This document shows, in pieces, positions 30,227 to 38,789 of a stretch of DNA of 64,000 nt. The stretch spans positions 6,076,001-6,140,000 of the forward strand of contig NZ_CP130713.1 of the NCBI RefSeq assembly GCF_030553055.1, written 5' to 3'. A model generated the notes under the pieces. That model was given only the letters and a program-made list of their open reading frames with translations, did no database searches and was not told where the DNA came from. The position numbers were made by a program, and so were the translations under genes. Source of the DNA: Streptomyces sp. XD-27. GTDB taxonomy: Bacteria > Actinomycetota > Actinomycetes > Streptomycetales > Streptomycetaceae. Position 1 is the stretch's first letter; the number at the start of each line of letters is the position of its first letter.

Positions 30227-31069
30227 ATGCGCATCCGGCGCCGTTCGCTCGCCGCGGCCCCCGTCGTGGCTCTCACCGGCGCCTTAGCGCTGCTGGTCGC
30301 TGCTCCAGCCCCCGCGTCCGTCGCGGGGCGGGCCGTGGTCGGCGGACATCCGGTGCGTATCGCGGACGCGCCGTGGACGGTCGCGCTCGCCAGCCACAGC
30401 CGGTTCGGGATCGAGCGCTCCGGTCAGTTCTGCGGCGGCGTCGCCGTCTCCCGTACGACGGTGCTCACGGCGGCGCACTGCATGGGGCGCGGGGTGCTCG
30501 GCGTGCCGTGGAGTGAGGTGCGGGACCTGCGGGTGGTGGCCGGCCGGGGGGACCTGGGCGGGAACAGCGGCCAGGAGTTGCGCGTACGGAAGGTGTGGGT
30601 CAATCCCGGCTACACCCCCGAGACCAACTCCGGGGACGTGGCGGTGCTCACCGTCGAGGGCGCGATGCCCAAGAGCTCCGTGGTGCCGATGGCGTACCGG
30701 GGCGACAGCGCCTACCAGCCGGGCACCCCGGCCGCGGTCTACGGCTGGGGCGACACCGCGGGCACCGGGGCCTACTCCGCGACGCTGCGAGCGGCGGAGG
30801 TGCAGGTGCTGGACGACGCCATGTGCCGCCAGGCCTACCCCAGGGGCGTGGAGGGGGCGGAGGGCGTCTATGACGCCAGGTCGATGGTGTGCGCCGGGCG
30901 GCCGTCGGGCGGCCAGGACGCCTGCCAGGGTGACAGCGGGGGGCCGCTGGTCGCTCAGGGGCGCCTGATCGGCCTGGTGTCCTGGGGCAGCGGGTGCGGC
31001 CGGGCCGGCAGTCCCGGCGTCTATACGCGGATCTCAGCGGCGGCGCCGATGATCGCCGCACACAGGTGA
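30227..31069 (+). CDS. Secreted trypsin-like serine protease (TTA codon)
   Basis: The 280-residue S1 protease has a signal peptide over residues 1-35 (MRIRRR, an Ala/Leu/Val core, then APAPASVAG). The triad is present: His near 84 (TVLTAAHC), Asp in NSGDVAVL and Ser near 240 (GDSGGPL). An Asp six residues before the Ser (QDACQGDSGGP) predicts cleavage after Arg/Lys. ATG 30227 follows AGGAGG. Codon 20 is TTA, the rare leucine codon read by the bldA tRNA, so translation should depend on development. Confidence 0.93.
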   Translation: MRIRRRSLAAAPVVALTGALALLVAAPAPASVAGRAVVGGHPVRIADAPWTVALASHSRFGIERSGQFCGGVAVSRTTVLTAAHCMGRGVLGVPWSEVRDLRVVAGRGDLGGNSGQELRVRKVWVNPGYTPETNSGDVAVLTVEGAMPKSSVVPMAYRGDSAYQPGTPAAVYGWGDTAGTGAYSATLRAAEVQVLDDAMCRQAYPRGVEGAEGVYDARSMVCAGRPSGGQDACQGDSGGPLVAQGRLIGLVSWGSGCGRAGSPGVYTRISAAAPMIAAHR

Positions 31070-31199
31070 GCCAGCGGCGCGTCAGCGCCTGAACGAGGCC
31101 CTGAGGGCGCTTCCGGCTCTGCCGCTCGGCATCCCACCTCATGTCACTCGGTGTCCGCCTGTGCCTCACGGTAGGCGAGGACGGCAGCCGCGTACGAGG

Positions 31200-31235
31200 A
31201 CGGGCGGCCGTCCCGCTTTCGGGACAGCCGCCCGT
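31200..31235. terminator. Bidirectional terminator between protease and DUF7455 genes
   Basis: A 16-bp stem (ACGGGCGGCCGTCCCG, one mismatch) with a CTTT loop lies between the two convergent genes. Confidence 0.8.
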
Positions 31236-31279
31236 GATCCGGCGCAGGGCCGGTCCGCTCGTCGTTTGGGCGCGATATG

Positions 31280-31510
31280 TCAGCGTTCGTCGTCGGACGC
31301 AGACGCCGGGAGGGTGGTGAGCCGCTCCGTCTCGTCCTGTATCTCGGCGGCGATCTTCTTGAGTTCCGGCTCGAACTTACGTCCATGGTGGGCGCAGAAG
31401 AGCAGCTCGCCACCGCTCGTCAGGACGACGCGCAGGTAGGCCTGGGCGCCGCAGCGGTCGCAGCGGTCGGCGGCCGTCAGCGGGCTCGCGGGGGTCAGAA
31501 CAGTAGTCAC
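31280..31510 (-). CDS. Small DUF7455-like zinc-ribbon protein
   Basis: This 76-residue protein is a widespread actinobacterial small protein of unknown function. It has CDRCGAQAYLRVVL followed by LLFCAHHGRKFEPEL, so Cys-x2-Cys and Cys-x2-His pairs could bind one zinc. The C-terminal half is an acidic helix (LKKIAAEIQDETERL). GTG 31510 is the start. It lies between the protease and parE, divergent from parE. Confidence 0.8.
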   Translation of the reverse strand: MTTVLTPASPLTAADRCDRCGAQAYLRVVLTSGGELLFCAHHGRKFEPELKKIAAEIQDETERLTTLPASASDDER

Positions 31511-31950
31511 GTCGCCTCTTCTCTAGCTCGACGAGCTGTCGTACCAGGGTCAACATCCAACCAGGCCGAAAACGTTCCCGCTCGCGGCTTTTCCTCGAAA
31601 GTTTCTTCCGAATGGACGGTTGCTGACGGTTGGCGGCGAATGAGCCGTATTGCCTTGGTTTACGGTTTCGCGTCGCTTGTCGGTCTTTGTCCTCCCGGCC
31701 GGGTTGCCGGTTGTGCATGAGGACGTGCCCGGAGCCTAAATGGTTCATGCCTGAAAAGGAACGTGATGTTTGCGGCAGCCCCCGAGGCGCTCGAACGTGT
31801 GAGCGAAGTGGGGAAGATCTCGACTAGCATGGACGTTCTCATGGGTGGCGGCACAGAGGCTCTATCAGGCCTCGGTACGCTCTCACCGGCGACCCAGCCA
31901 CATCGTGCCCGGAGTCGGGCCATCCAGAAATTCAGCGAGGAGCGAACCGC
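31511..31950 (+). promoter_or_regulatory. DUF7455 / parE intergenic region
   Basis: This 440-bp gap is AT-richer than its surroundings and should contain both divergent promoters. A TAGCAT around 31825 is a plausible -10 for parE. A 63-codon ORF at 31763-31954 overlaps the parE start by GTGA and has AAGGAA upstream, but its codon use is unlike Streptomyces coding sequence. I see nothing else definable. Confidence 0.45.
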
Positions 31951-34074
31951 GTGACCGCCGACACGTCCGTGCCGTCCACTGCGCTGCTGACCGGAGCAGA
32001 CCGGGGCGGATCCAACTACACCGCGCGGCACCTGCTCGTCCTCGAAGGGCTCGAGGCGGTGCGCAAGCGCCCCGGCATGTACATCGGCTCGACCGACAGC
32101 CGCGGCCTGATGCACTGCCTCTGGGAGATCATCGACAACTCCGTCGACGAGGCGCTCGGCGGCTGCTGCGACCGCATCGACGTCATCCTGCACGAGGACG
32201 GCTCGGTGGAGGTCCGGGACAACGGCCGCGGCATCCCGGTCGACGTCGAGCCCAAGACCGGCCTGTCCGGTGTCGAGGTCGTGATGACCAAGCTGCACGC
32301 CGGCGGCAAGTTCGGCGGCGGCTCGTACGCGGCCTCCGGCGGTCTGCACGGCGTCGGCGCGTCCGTCGTCAACGCCCTGTCCGCCCGCCTCGACGTCGAG
32401 GTGGACCGCTACGGCAAGACCCACTCGATCAGCTTCCGGCGCGGCGTCCCCGGCATCTTCACCGAGTCCGGCCCGGACGCGCCCTTCGACCCGGCGAACG
32501 GGCTGCTCAAGGGCAAGCGGGTGCCCAAGACCCGCACCGGCACCCGGGTCCGCTACTGGGCCGACCGGCAGATCTTCCTCAAGGACGCCAAGCTCTCCCT
32601 GGAGACGCTGCACGCGCGCGCCCGCCAGACCGCCTTCCTGGTGCCCGGCCTCACCATCGTCGTACGGGACCAGAGGGCCCTGGAGGGGCAAGAGGGGCCG
32701 GCCGAGGAGACCTTCCGCTACGACGGCGGGATCAGCGAGTTCTGCGACTACCTGGCCCAGGACAAGGCCGTCTGCGACGTGCTGCGGCTCACCGGGCAGG
32801 GCACGTTCAAGGAGACGGTCCCGGTCCTGGACGACCGCGGCCACATGACGCCCACCGAGGTCACCCGGGAACTCGGCGTCGACATCGCGCTGCGCTGGGG
32901 CACCGGCTACGACACCGCGGTCAAGTCCTTCGTCAACATCATCGCCACGCCCAAGGGCGGCACCCACGTCGCCGGCTTCGAGCGGGCTATCACCCGGACG
33001 GTCAACGAGGTGCTGCGCTCCGCCAAGCTGCTGCGGGTCGCCGAGGACGACGTCGTCAAGGACGACGCGATGGAGGGCCTGACCGCCGTCGTCACCGTCC
33101 GGCTGGCCGAGCCGCAGTTCGAGGGCCAGACCAAGGAGGTGCTGGGCACCTCGGCCGCCTCCCGGATCGTCGCGAACGTGGTCGCCAAGGAGCTCAAGAC
33201 CTTCCTGACCTCGACCAAGCGGGACGCCAAGCAGCAGGCACGGGCGGTGCTGGAGAAGGTCGTGGCCGCCGCCCGTACGCGGATCGCGGCCCGCCAGCAC
33301 AAGGAGGCGCAGCGCCGCAAGACCGCGCTGGAGTCCTCGTCGCTGCCCGCGAAGCTCGCCGACTGCCGCAGCGACGACGTGGACCGCAGCGAACTGTTCA
33401 TCGTCGAGGGCGACTCGGCGCTCGGCACCGCCAAGCTCGCGCGGAACTCCGAGTTCCAGGCGCTGCTGCCCATCCGCGGCAAGATCCTCAACGTACAGAA
33501 GTCGTCCGTCTCGGACATGCTCAAGAACGCCGAGTGCGGAGCCATCATCCAGGTCATAGGGGCCGGGTCCGGCCGGACCTTCGACATCGACCAGGCGCGC
33601 TACGGCAAGGTCATCTTCCTCGCTGACGCCGATGTCGACGGCGCGCACATCCGGTGCCTGCTGCTGACCCTCTTCCAGCGCTACATGCGGCCGATGGTCG
33701 AGCAGGGGCGGGTCTTCTCGGCCGTGCCGCCACTGCACCGCATCGAGCTGATCAACCCCAAGAAGGGGCAGGACAAGTACGTCTACACCTACTCCGACGG
33801 GGAGCTCCAGGAGACCCTGCTGGACCTCCAGCGCCGCAACGTCCGCTTCAAGGACAGCATCCAGCGCTACAAGGGCCTCGGTGAGATGGACGCCGACCAG
33901 CTGGCCGAGACGACCATGGACCCGCGCCACCGCACCCTGCGGCGGATCAACATCAGCGACCTGGAGGCCGCTGAGCAGGCCTTCGACCTGCTGATGGGCA
34001 ACGAGGTCGCGCCGCGCAAGGAGTTCATCACGAACTCCGCGGCCACCTTGGACCGGTCGCGGATCGACGCCTGA
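31951..34074 (+). CDS. parE: DNA topoisomerase IV subunit B
   Basis: ParE is the ATPase subunit of the type IIA enzyme that decatenates chromosomes. The 707-residue protein has the GHKL ATPase (EIIDNSVDEALGG, DNGRGIPVD, GGLHGVGASVVNALS) and a TOPRIM domain (FIVEGDSALGTAK and LADADVDGAHIRCL). It ends in the subunit B C-terminal domain with YKGLGEMDADQLAETTMDP. GTG 31951 follows GAGGAGC. The partner parC lies 8.5 kb away on the other strand. ParE rather than GyrB is favoured by the parC linkage and by hrdB next door. Confidence 0.93.
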   Translation: MTADTSVPSTALLTGADRGGSNYTARHLLVLEGLEAVRKRPGMYIGSTDSRGLMHCLWEIIDNSVDEALGGCCDRIDVILHEDGSVEVRDNGRGIPVDVEPKTGLSGVEVVMTKLHAGGKFGGGSYAASGGLHGVGASVVNALSARLDVEVDRYGKTHSISFRRGVPGIFTESGPDAPFDPANGLLKGKRVPKTRTGTRVRYWADRQIFLKDAKLSLETLHARARQTAFLVPGLTIVVRDQRALEGQEGPAEETFRYDGGISEFCDYLAQDKAVCDVLRLTGQGTFKETVPVLDDRGHMTPTEVTRELGVDIALRWGTGYDTAVKSFVNIIATPKGGTHVAGFERAITRTVNEVLRSAKLLRVAEDDVVKDDAMEGLTAVVTVRLAEPQFEGQTKEVLGTSAASRIVANVVAKELKTFLTSTKRDAKQQARAVLEKVVAAARTRIAARQHKEAQRRKTALESSSLPAKLADCRSDDVDRSELFIVEGDSALGTAKLARNSEFQALLPIRGKILNVQKSSVSDMLKNAECGAIIQVIGAGSGRTFDIDQARYGKVIFLADADVDGAHIRCLLLTLFQRYMRPMVEQGRVFSAVPPLHRIELINPKKGQDKYVYTYSDGELQETLLDLQRRNVRFKDSIQRYKGLGEMDADQLAETTMDPRHRTLRRINISDLEAAEQAFDLLMGNEVAPRKEFITNSAATLDRSRIDA

Positions 34075-34172
34075 CGTAAAGGCTGCCCGGCGGGCCGGTT
34101 CTCGGGTGTCTGTCACCTGATGGTGTGAACCTTCCGGGCGAACCGTCCGGGATCTTCCTGCTCTGTCCATTC

Positions 34173-34203
34173 TTGGCTCCGCGGCAACGCGCCGCGGAGC
34201 CAA
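34173..34203 (+). terminator. Hairpin between parE and the DUF485 gene, abutting its Shine-Dalgarno
   Basis: TTGGCTCCGCGGC pairs perfectly with GCCGCGGAGCCAA over an AACGC loop. It ends inside CAAGGAG, the ribosome-binding site of the next gene. It could end parE transcription or limit translation of the downstream gene. Confidence 0.7.
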
Positions 34204-34214
34204 GGAGAACACGG

Positions 34215-34679
34215 GTGGACAACGACGACGGGCAGGACGAGTTCCACGCCGGAACGGTTCGGCTGGGCGACCCCTGGTACGACACGCTGGCCTCCGGCCG
34301 CGGCGAGGCCGGGGAACCCGACGAGCCGCCCGCCGCGGGTGCCGACGTCTACCAGCGGGTGCACGCCGGCGCCGACTTCCAGGAGGTACGCCGCCGGTAC
34401 CGCCGCTTCGCGCTGCCCGCCGCGATCGCCTTCCTCGCGTGGTACCTGGGGTACGTCATCGCCGCGACCGGCGCACCGGACCTGATGGCGCGCCCGGTCA
34501 CCGGCCCGTTCAACATCGGGATGCTCGCGGGCGTCGCCCAGTTCGCCACCACGTTCCTGCTGACGTGGGCGTACGCCCGGCACGCGCGGCTGCGCCGGGA
34601 CCGTCTCGCGCTGGAACTGCGTTGGGTGACGCAGGAGATGACGGCACGGGAGACGAGCGCACGGGAGCGGCGCCGGTGA
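34215..34679 (+). CDS. DUF485 inner-membrane protein
   Basis: The 154-residue protein has a charged N-terminal half, then two membrane helices (PAAIAFLAWYLGYVIAA and GMLAGVAQFATTFLLTW) typical of DUF485. Such proteins are usually encoded just before an acetate/solute SSS symporter and are thought to be accessory subunits. GTG 34215 follows AAGGAG. Its stop overlaps the symporter start (GTGA), so the two are translationally coupled. Confidence 0.88.
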   Translation: MDNDDGQDEFHAGTVRLGDPWYDTLASGRGEAGEPDEPPAAGADVYQRVHAGADFQEVRRRYRRFALPAAIAFLAWYLGYVIAATGAPDLMARPVTGPFNIGMLAGVAQFATTFLLTWAYARHARLRRDRLALELRWVTQEMTARETSARERRR

Positions 34680-36280
34680 CCGGAAACCACCAGGGCCTGG
34701 CGCTCCTGCTCTTCCTGGCCTTCGTCGCGCTGACGTTGGCGATCACCACCTTGGTGAGCCGCAAACGGCAGGGCTCGCCCGAGGAGTTCTACGCGGGCGG
34801 GCGGCTGTTCTCCCCGATGGAGAACGGATTCGCCATCGCCGGCGACTACATGTCCGCCGCCTCCTTCCTCGGCATCTCCGGCCTCATCGCGCTCTACGGC
34901 TACGACGGGGTGCTGTACTCCGTCGGCTTCCTCGTCGCCTGGCTGGTCGTCCTGCTGCTCGTCGCCGAACTGGTCCGCAACTGCGGCCGGTTCACCCTGG
35001 CCGACGTCCTGGCCGCGCGGCTGGGGGAGCGGCGGGTGCGCATCGCCGCCGGGACGTCCTCGGTGACCGTCTCCGTCCTGTACCTCGTCGCGCAGATGGT
35101 CGGCGCGGGCAGCCTGGTCGCCCTGCTGCTGGGCGGCACCAGCCATCAGGCCCGCGCCTGGACGGTCGTCGGCGTCGGCGCCCTCATGGTCGTCTACGTC
35201 TCGCTGGGCGGGATGCGCGCCACCACCTGGATCCAGATCGTCAAGGCCGTGCTGCTCATGGGCGGCACGATCGCGCTGACCACCGTGCTGCTGCTGCGCT
35301 TCCACGGCGACCTGGCCGAGCTGCTGACCACCGCGGCGGACCGCAGCGGCCACGGCCGGGACTTCCTGGCGCCCGGGCTGAAGTACGGCGGGGACCTGAC
35401 CGCCCGGCTGGACTTCATCAGCCTCGGCCTGGCGCTCGTCCTCGGCACCGCGGGGCTGCCGCACATCCTGTCGCGCTTCTACACCGTGCCCACCGCGCGC
35501 GCCGCCCGCCGCTCCGTGGTCTGGTCCATCGGCCTCATCGGCGGCTTCTACCTGATGACGATCGTGCTCGGCTTCGGCGCCGCCGCGGTGCTCGGCAGCC
35601 ACGCGGTACGGGCCTCCAGCCCCTCGGGGAACACCGCGGTGCCGCTCCTCGCGCTCGACCTCGGCGGCGGCGCGGGCTCGACCGGCGGCACGGTGCTCTT
35701 CGCGGTCGTCGCCGCCGTCGCCTTCGCCACCATCCTGGCGGTGGTCGCCGGGATCACCCTTTCGTCCTCGGCATCGGTCGCGCACGACCTGTACGCCACG
35801 CTCAGGCGCGGGCCGGGCAGGGCGGGGCGGGCGCCGCGCGGTGAGGTCGCGGTCGCCCGGCTGGCGGCGGTCGGCGTGGGCGCGGTGGCCATCGCGCTGG
35901 GGCTGCTCGCCCAGGACCTGAACGTGGCGTTCCTGGTTGGGCTGGCCTTCGCCGTCGCCGCTTCCGCCAACCTGCCGGTGCTGCTGTACGCGCTGTTCTG
36001 GCACCGGTTCACCGCGCGCGGCGCGGTGTGGGCGGTGTACGGCGGGCTGGTCCCGGCGCTGCTGCTGGTGACCCTGTCCCCGGTGGTCTCCGGTGCGCCG
36101 GACGCGCTCCTCCCCGGCGTGGACTTCCACCTCGTCCCGCTGCGGAACCCGGGTCTGGTCTCCATCCCGCTCGGCTTCCTGGCGGGCTGGCTGGGCACGG
36201 TCACCTCGGCGGAGCGCGCCGATCCCGCCCGGTACGCGGAGACGGAGGTACGGGCGCTGACGGGCGCGGGCGCGGCCTGA
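34676..36280 (+). CDS. Sodium:solute symporter (ActP/MctC-like)
   Basis: The 534-residue SSS-family transporter has about 13 hydrophobic segments. The early signature EEFYAGGRLFSPMENGFAIAG and GDYMSAASFLGISG is typical of acetate/monocarboxylate symporters, as is GTAGLPHILSRFYTVP. GTG 34676 overlaps the DUF485 stop by four bases. The next genes, convergent at 36360, encode a CitA/CitB-type system that could regulate it. The substrate is likely acetate, pyruvate or another short carboxylate; this is inference from family. Confidence 0.88.
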   Translation: MTGNHQGLALLLFLAFVALTLAITTLVSRKRQGSPEEFYAGGRLFSPMENGFAIAGDYMSAASFLGISGLIALYGYDGVLYSVGFLVAWLVVLLLVAELVRNCGRFTLADVLAARLGERRVRIAAGTSSVTVSVLYLVAQMVGAGSLVALLLGGTSHQARAWTVVGVGALMVVYVSLGGMRATTWIQIVKAVLLMGGTIALTTVLLLRFHGDLAELLTTAADRSGHGRDFLAPGLKYGGDLTARLDFISLGLALVLGTAGLPHILSRFYTVPTARAARRSVVWSIGLIGGFYLMTIVLGFGAAAVLGSHAVRASSPSGNTAVPLLALDLGGGAGSTGGTVLFAVVAAVAFATILAVVAGITLSSSASVAHDLYATLRRGPGRAGRAPRGEVAVARLAAVGVGAVAIALGLLAQDLNVAFLVGLAFAVAASANLPVLLYALFWHRFTARGAVWAVYGGLVPALLLVTLSPVVSGAPDALLPGVDFHLVPLRNPGLVSIPLGFLAGWLGTVTSAERADPARYAETEVRALTGAGAA

Positions 36281-36306
36281 CCGGCGCGGTGCTCCGGCGG
36301 ACGCCG

Positions 36307-36380
36307 CACACCGACTCGTAGCGGTGTCGCCTCACACCGACTCGTACCGGCGCCTCGCCTCACACCCACTCGTACCGGTG
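36307..36380. repeat. Three copies of a 26-28-bp repeat at the 3' end of the response regulator gene
   Basis: The motif CACACCGACTCGTANCGG starts at 36307, 36333 and 36361. The last copy is the end of the response regulator coding sequence (RYEWV, stop). The other two look like tandem duplications of that gene end. Confidence 0.8.
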
Positions 36381-37034
36381 CTCGGGCCGCCCCGTCTCGC
36401 CGTACCTGAGGCTGAGCCGGACCCGTCCCGTCCGCTCCAGCAGTTTGAGATAACGCTGCGCGGTCTGCCGGCTGAGTCGGCAGCGCTCGGCCACCTCCTG
36501 CGCGGACAGCGGGCCTTCGGCGGCGCGCAGGGCGGTGCGCACCCGGTCCGCGGTCAGCGCGGAGTGGCCCTTGGGCAGCTCGACCGGGCCCGCCGAGCTG
36601 CCGCCGAGCGCGCCGAAGATGCGATCCACCTGGTCCTGTTCGGCCTCGCCGCCGCCGTCCAGGGTGCGGCGCAGCGCGGCGTACGCGTCGAGTTTGGAAC
36701 GGAGCCCGGCGAAGGTGAACGGCTTGACCAGGTACTGGAGCGCCCCGTGCCGCATGGCCTCCCGCACGGTGGCGATGTCGCGGGCCGCGGTCACCATGAT
36801 GATGTCGGTGTGGTGGCCGAGCTGGCGCAGCCGCCGCACCAGGGCCAGGCCCGTCTCGTCCGGCAGGTAGTGGTCGAGCAGCACCAGGTCCACCGCGGTG
36901 CGCTCCAGGAAGGCCAGCGCCTCGGCGGCGCTGTGCGCCTGGCCCGCGACGCGGAAGCCGGGGACCTTCTCGACGTACGCGGCGTTGACACGCGCCACCC
37001 GTACGTCGTCGTCGACGACCAGGACGGCGATCAT
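36360..37034 (-). CDS. CitB/DcuR-family response regulator
   Basis: The 224-residue regulator has a receiver domain with acidic pocket VVDDD, phospho-acceptor Asp in LVLLDHYLPDETG and Lys in YLVKPF. A C-terminal helix-turn-helix of the CitB type follows (SAQEVAERCRLSRQTAQRYL). ATG 37034 overlaps the kinase stop by four bases. It belongs to the class that controls carboxylate uptake, and the convergent symporter is the obvious candidate target. Confidence 0.92.
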   Translation of the reverse strand: MIAVLVVDDDVRVARVNAAYVEKVPGFRVAGQAHSAAEALAFLERTAVDLVLLDHYLPDETGLALVRRLRQLGHHTDIIMVTAARDIATVREAMRHGALQYLVKPFTFAGLRSKLDAYAALRRTLDGGGEAEQDQVDRIFGALGGSSAGPVELPKGHSALTADRVRTALRAAEGPLSAQEVAERCRLSRQTAQRYLKLLERTGRVRLSLRYGETGRPEHRYEWV

Positions 37035-38707
37035 CGGCGTTCTCCCGCCGGGGTCAGCGGAACGGCGGTGTCCTCGGTCAGGGCCTCGGGCAGGACGACG
37101 GTGAACCGGGCGCCGGGCCCGCCGTCGCGGCCGTCCACCCGGGCGCTGCCGCCCTGCCGCTCGGCGAGGCGGCGCACCAGGGCCAGCCCGATGCCGCGCT
37201 TGCGGTGCGCGGGCGGCTCCTTGGTGGACCAGCCCTCGGTGAAGACCAGGTCGCGCCGGTCGGCCGGGACGCCGGGACCGGTGTCGGCGACCGTCAGCAC
37301 GACCGTACGGCCCCGGGCCGTCAGCCCCACCTCGACCCACGGGTCGGGGGAGCCGGAGGCCGCGTCCAGCGCGTTGTCCACCAGGTTGCCGACGACCGTC
37401 ACCAGCCCCGGTGGGTCCACCACCCGGTCCGGCAGCAGGGTGTCCGTACTGATCCGCAAGGACACCCCGCGCTCTGCCGCGACCGTGGCCTTGCCGACGA
37501 GGAGCGCGGCGAGCAGCGGGTCGTGGATGCGCTCGGTGACCTGCTCGGCGGTGGCGCGGTGCACCCCGACGGCCTCGGTCACGAACTCCACGGCCTCCTC
37601 GTGCAACCCGAGTTCGAGCAGGCCGAGCAGGGTGTGCAGCCGGTTGGCGTGCTCGTGGTCCTGGGCGCGCAGCGCGTCGATCAGGCCGCGGGTGCCGTCC
37701 AGCTCGCGGCCGAGCTGCTCCAGTTCGGTGCGGTCGCGCAGGGTGGCCACGGCCCCACCGTCCTCGGTCGGCATGCGGTTGGCGACCAGCACCCGGCCGC
37801 CGCTGACCGTGAGCAGGTCGGCGCCGGTGACCCGGCCGGCGAGCACATCGGCGGTACGGCCCGGCGGCAGCACCTCGTCCAGCGGCCGCCCGGTGTCCTC
37901 CGCCCGCAGGTCCAGCAGCCGCTGCGCTTCGTCGTTGACGAGCCGGATGCGGCTGTGCGCGTCGAGGGCGACGACGCCCTCGCGGATGCCGTGCAGCATC
38001 GCCTCGCGTTCGGCGAGCAGCGCGGAGATGTCGGAGAAGGCCAGGTCGTGGGTGCGGCGGCGGAGCCCGCGCGCGACCAGGTACGCGGCGACGGCGCCGA
38101 CGGCGAGCGCGCCGCCCGCGTAGGCGAGCAGCCCGGGTACGGCGCCGATGAGCCGGTCGCGGACGTTCTCGTACGCGATGCCGACCGAGACCGCGCCGAC
38201 GACCGTGCCGTCGGCGTCCCGCAGCGGGGCCTTGCCGCGCGCGGACCTGCCGAGCGTGCCGGTGTCGATCTGCATCACCTCGCGGCCGGCCAGGACCTGG
38301 CTGGGGTCGGTCGAGACGTGCTTGCCGATCTCGGCGGCGGAGGGGTGGGACCAGCGCACGCCCCGCCGGTCCATGACCACGACGTACTCGGCGCCGGTGG
38401 TACGGCGGATCCGTTCCGCCTCGGTCTGCACCGGGCCCGCGGGGTCGGGCCCCGAGGCTGTCCGCAGGGCGTCGGCGAGCCCGCGTTCGGCGGCTGTCGT
38501 CTGCGCGATGGCCAGCGCCCGCCGCATGGCCTGGTCGTCGAGCTGAGCGCTCAGCGGGGCGAGGAAGAGTCCGGTCGCGAGCACGGCGACGCCGCCGACG
38601 ACGGCCAGCTGCATCAGCAGGACCTGCGAGAACACGCGTCGCGGGCGGGGCCAGCCGATACGCCATCGGGTGGCGGCCCGCAGGTCCCGGGGTCTCGCAG
38701 CGCTCAT
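37031..38707 (-). CDS. CitA/DcuS-family sensor histidine kinase
   Basis: The 558-residue kinase has one membrane helix near residues 27-48, an extracytoplasmic PAS-like sensor (GAEYVVVMDRRGVRWSHP) and a second helix near 175-195. A cytoplasmic PAS domain follows (IREGVVALDAHSRIRLVNDEA). The H-box region is AQDHEHANRLHTLLGLLELG, with N-box GNLVDNALDA and G boxes DTGPGVP and KRGIGLALV. This is the citrate/C4-dicarboxylate sensor class. ATG 38707 is preferred over 38728. Confidence 0.92.
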   Translation of the reverse strand: MSAARPRDLRAATRWRIGWPRPRRVFSQVLLMQLAVVGGVAVLATGLFLAPLSAQLDDQAMRRALAIAQTTAAERGLADALRTASGPDPAGPVQTEAERIRRTTGAEYVVVMDRRGVRWSHPSAAEIGKHVSTDPSQVLAGREVMQIDTGTLGRSARGKAPLRDADGTVVGAVSVGIAYENVRDRLIGAVPGLLAYAGGALAVGAVAAYLVARGLRRRTHDLAFSDISALLAEREAMLHGIREGVVALDAHSRIRLVNDEAQRLLDLRAEDTGRPLDEVLPPGRTADVLAGRVTGADLLTVSGGRVLVANRMPTEDGGAVATLRDRTELEQLGRELDGTRGLIDALRAQDHEHANRLHTLLGLLELGLHEEAVEFVTEAVGVHRATAEQVTERIHDPLLAALLVGKATVAAERGVSLRISTDTLLPDRVVDPPGLVTVVGNLVDNALDAASGSPDPWVEVGLTARGRTVVLTVADTGPGVPADRRDLVFTEGWSTKEPPAHRKRGIGLALVRRLAERQGGSARVDGRDGGPGARFTVVLPEALTEDTAVPLTPAGERR

Positions 38708-38789
38708 GGGTACGAAGGGTAAGCGCACAGGGCCTGGACCGGACCTGGTCAGGCCCCGGCGACCTCGGTCGGTGACGGGCGGAACCGGG

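Noticed and set aside
31763..31954. 63-codon ORF overlapping the parE start by GTGA
   Set aside because: It has a Shine-Dalgarno-like AAGGAA, but about one third of its codons end in A or T, unlike its neighbours, and the likely parE -10 lies inside it.
31660..34212. 850-codon minus-strand frame opposite parE
   Set aside because: It is antisense to a certain gene, with a composition-driven Gly/Val/Asp/Leu protein.
36360..38666. Single 768-residue frame covering the response regulator and kinase region
   Set aside because: The first part is out of frame with the obvious kinase; two coupled genes (37031-38707 and 36360-37034) explain all motifs.
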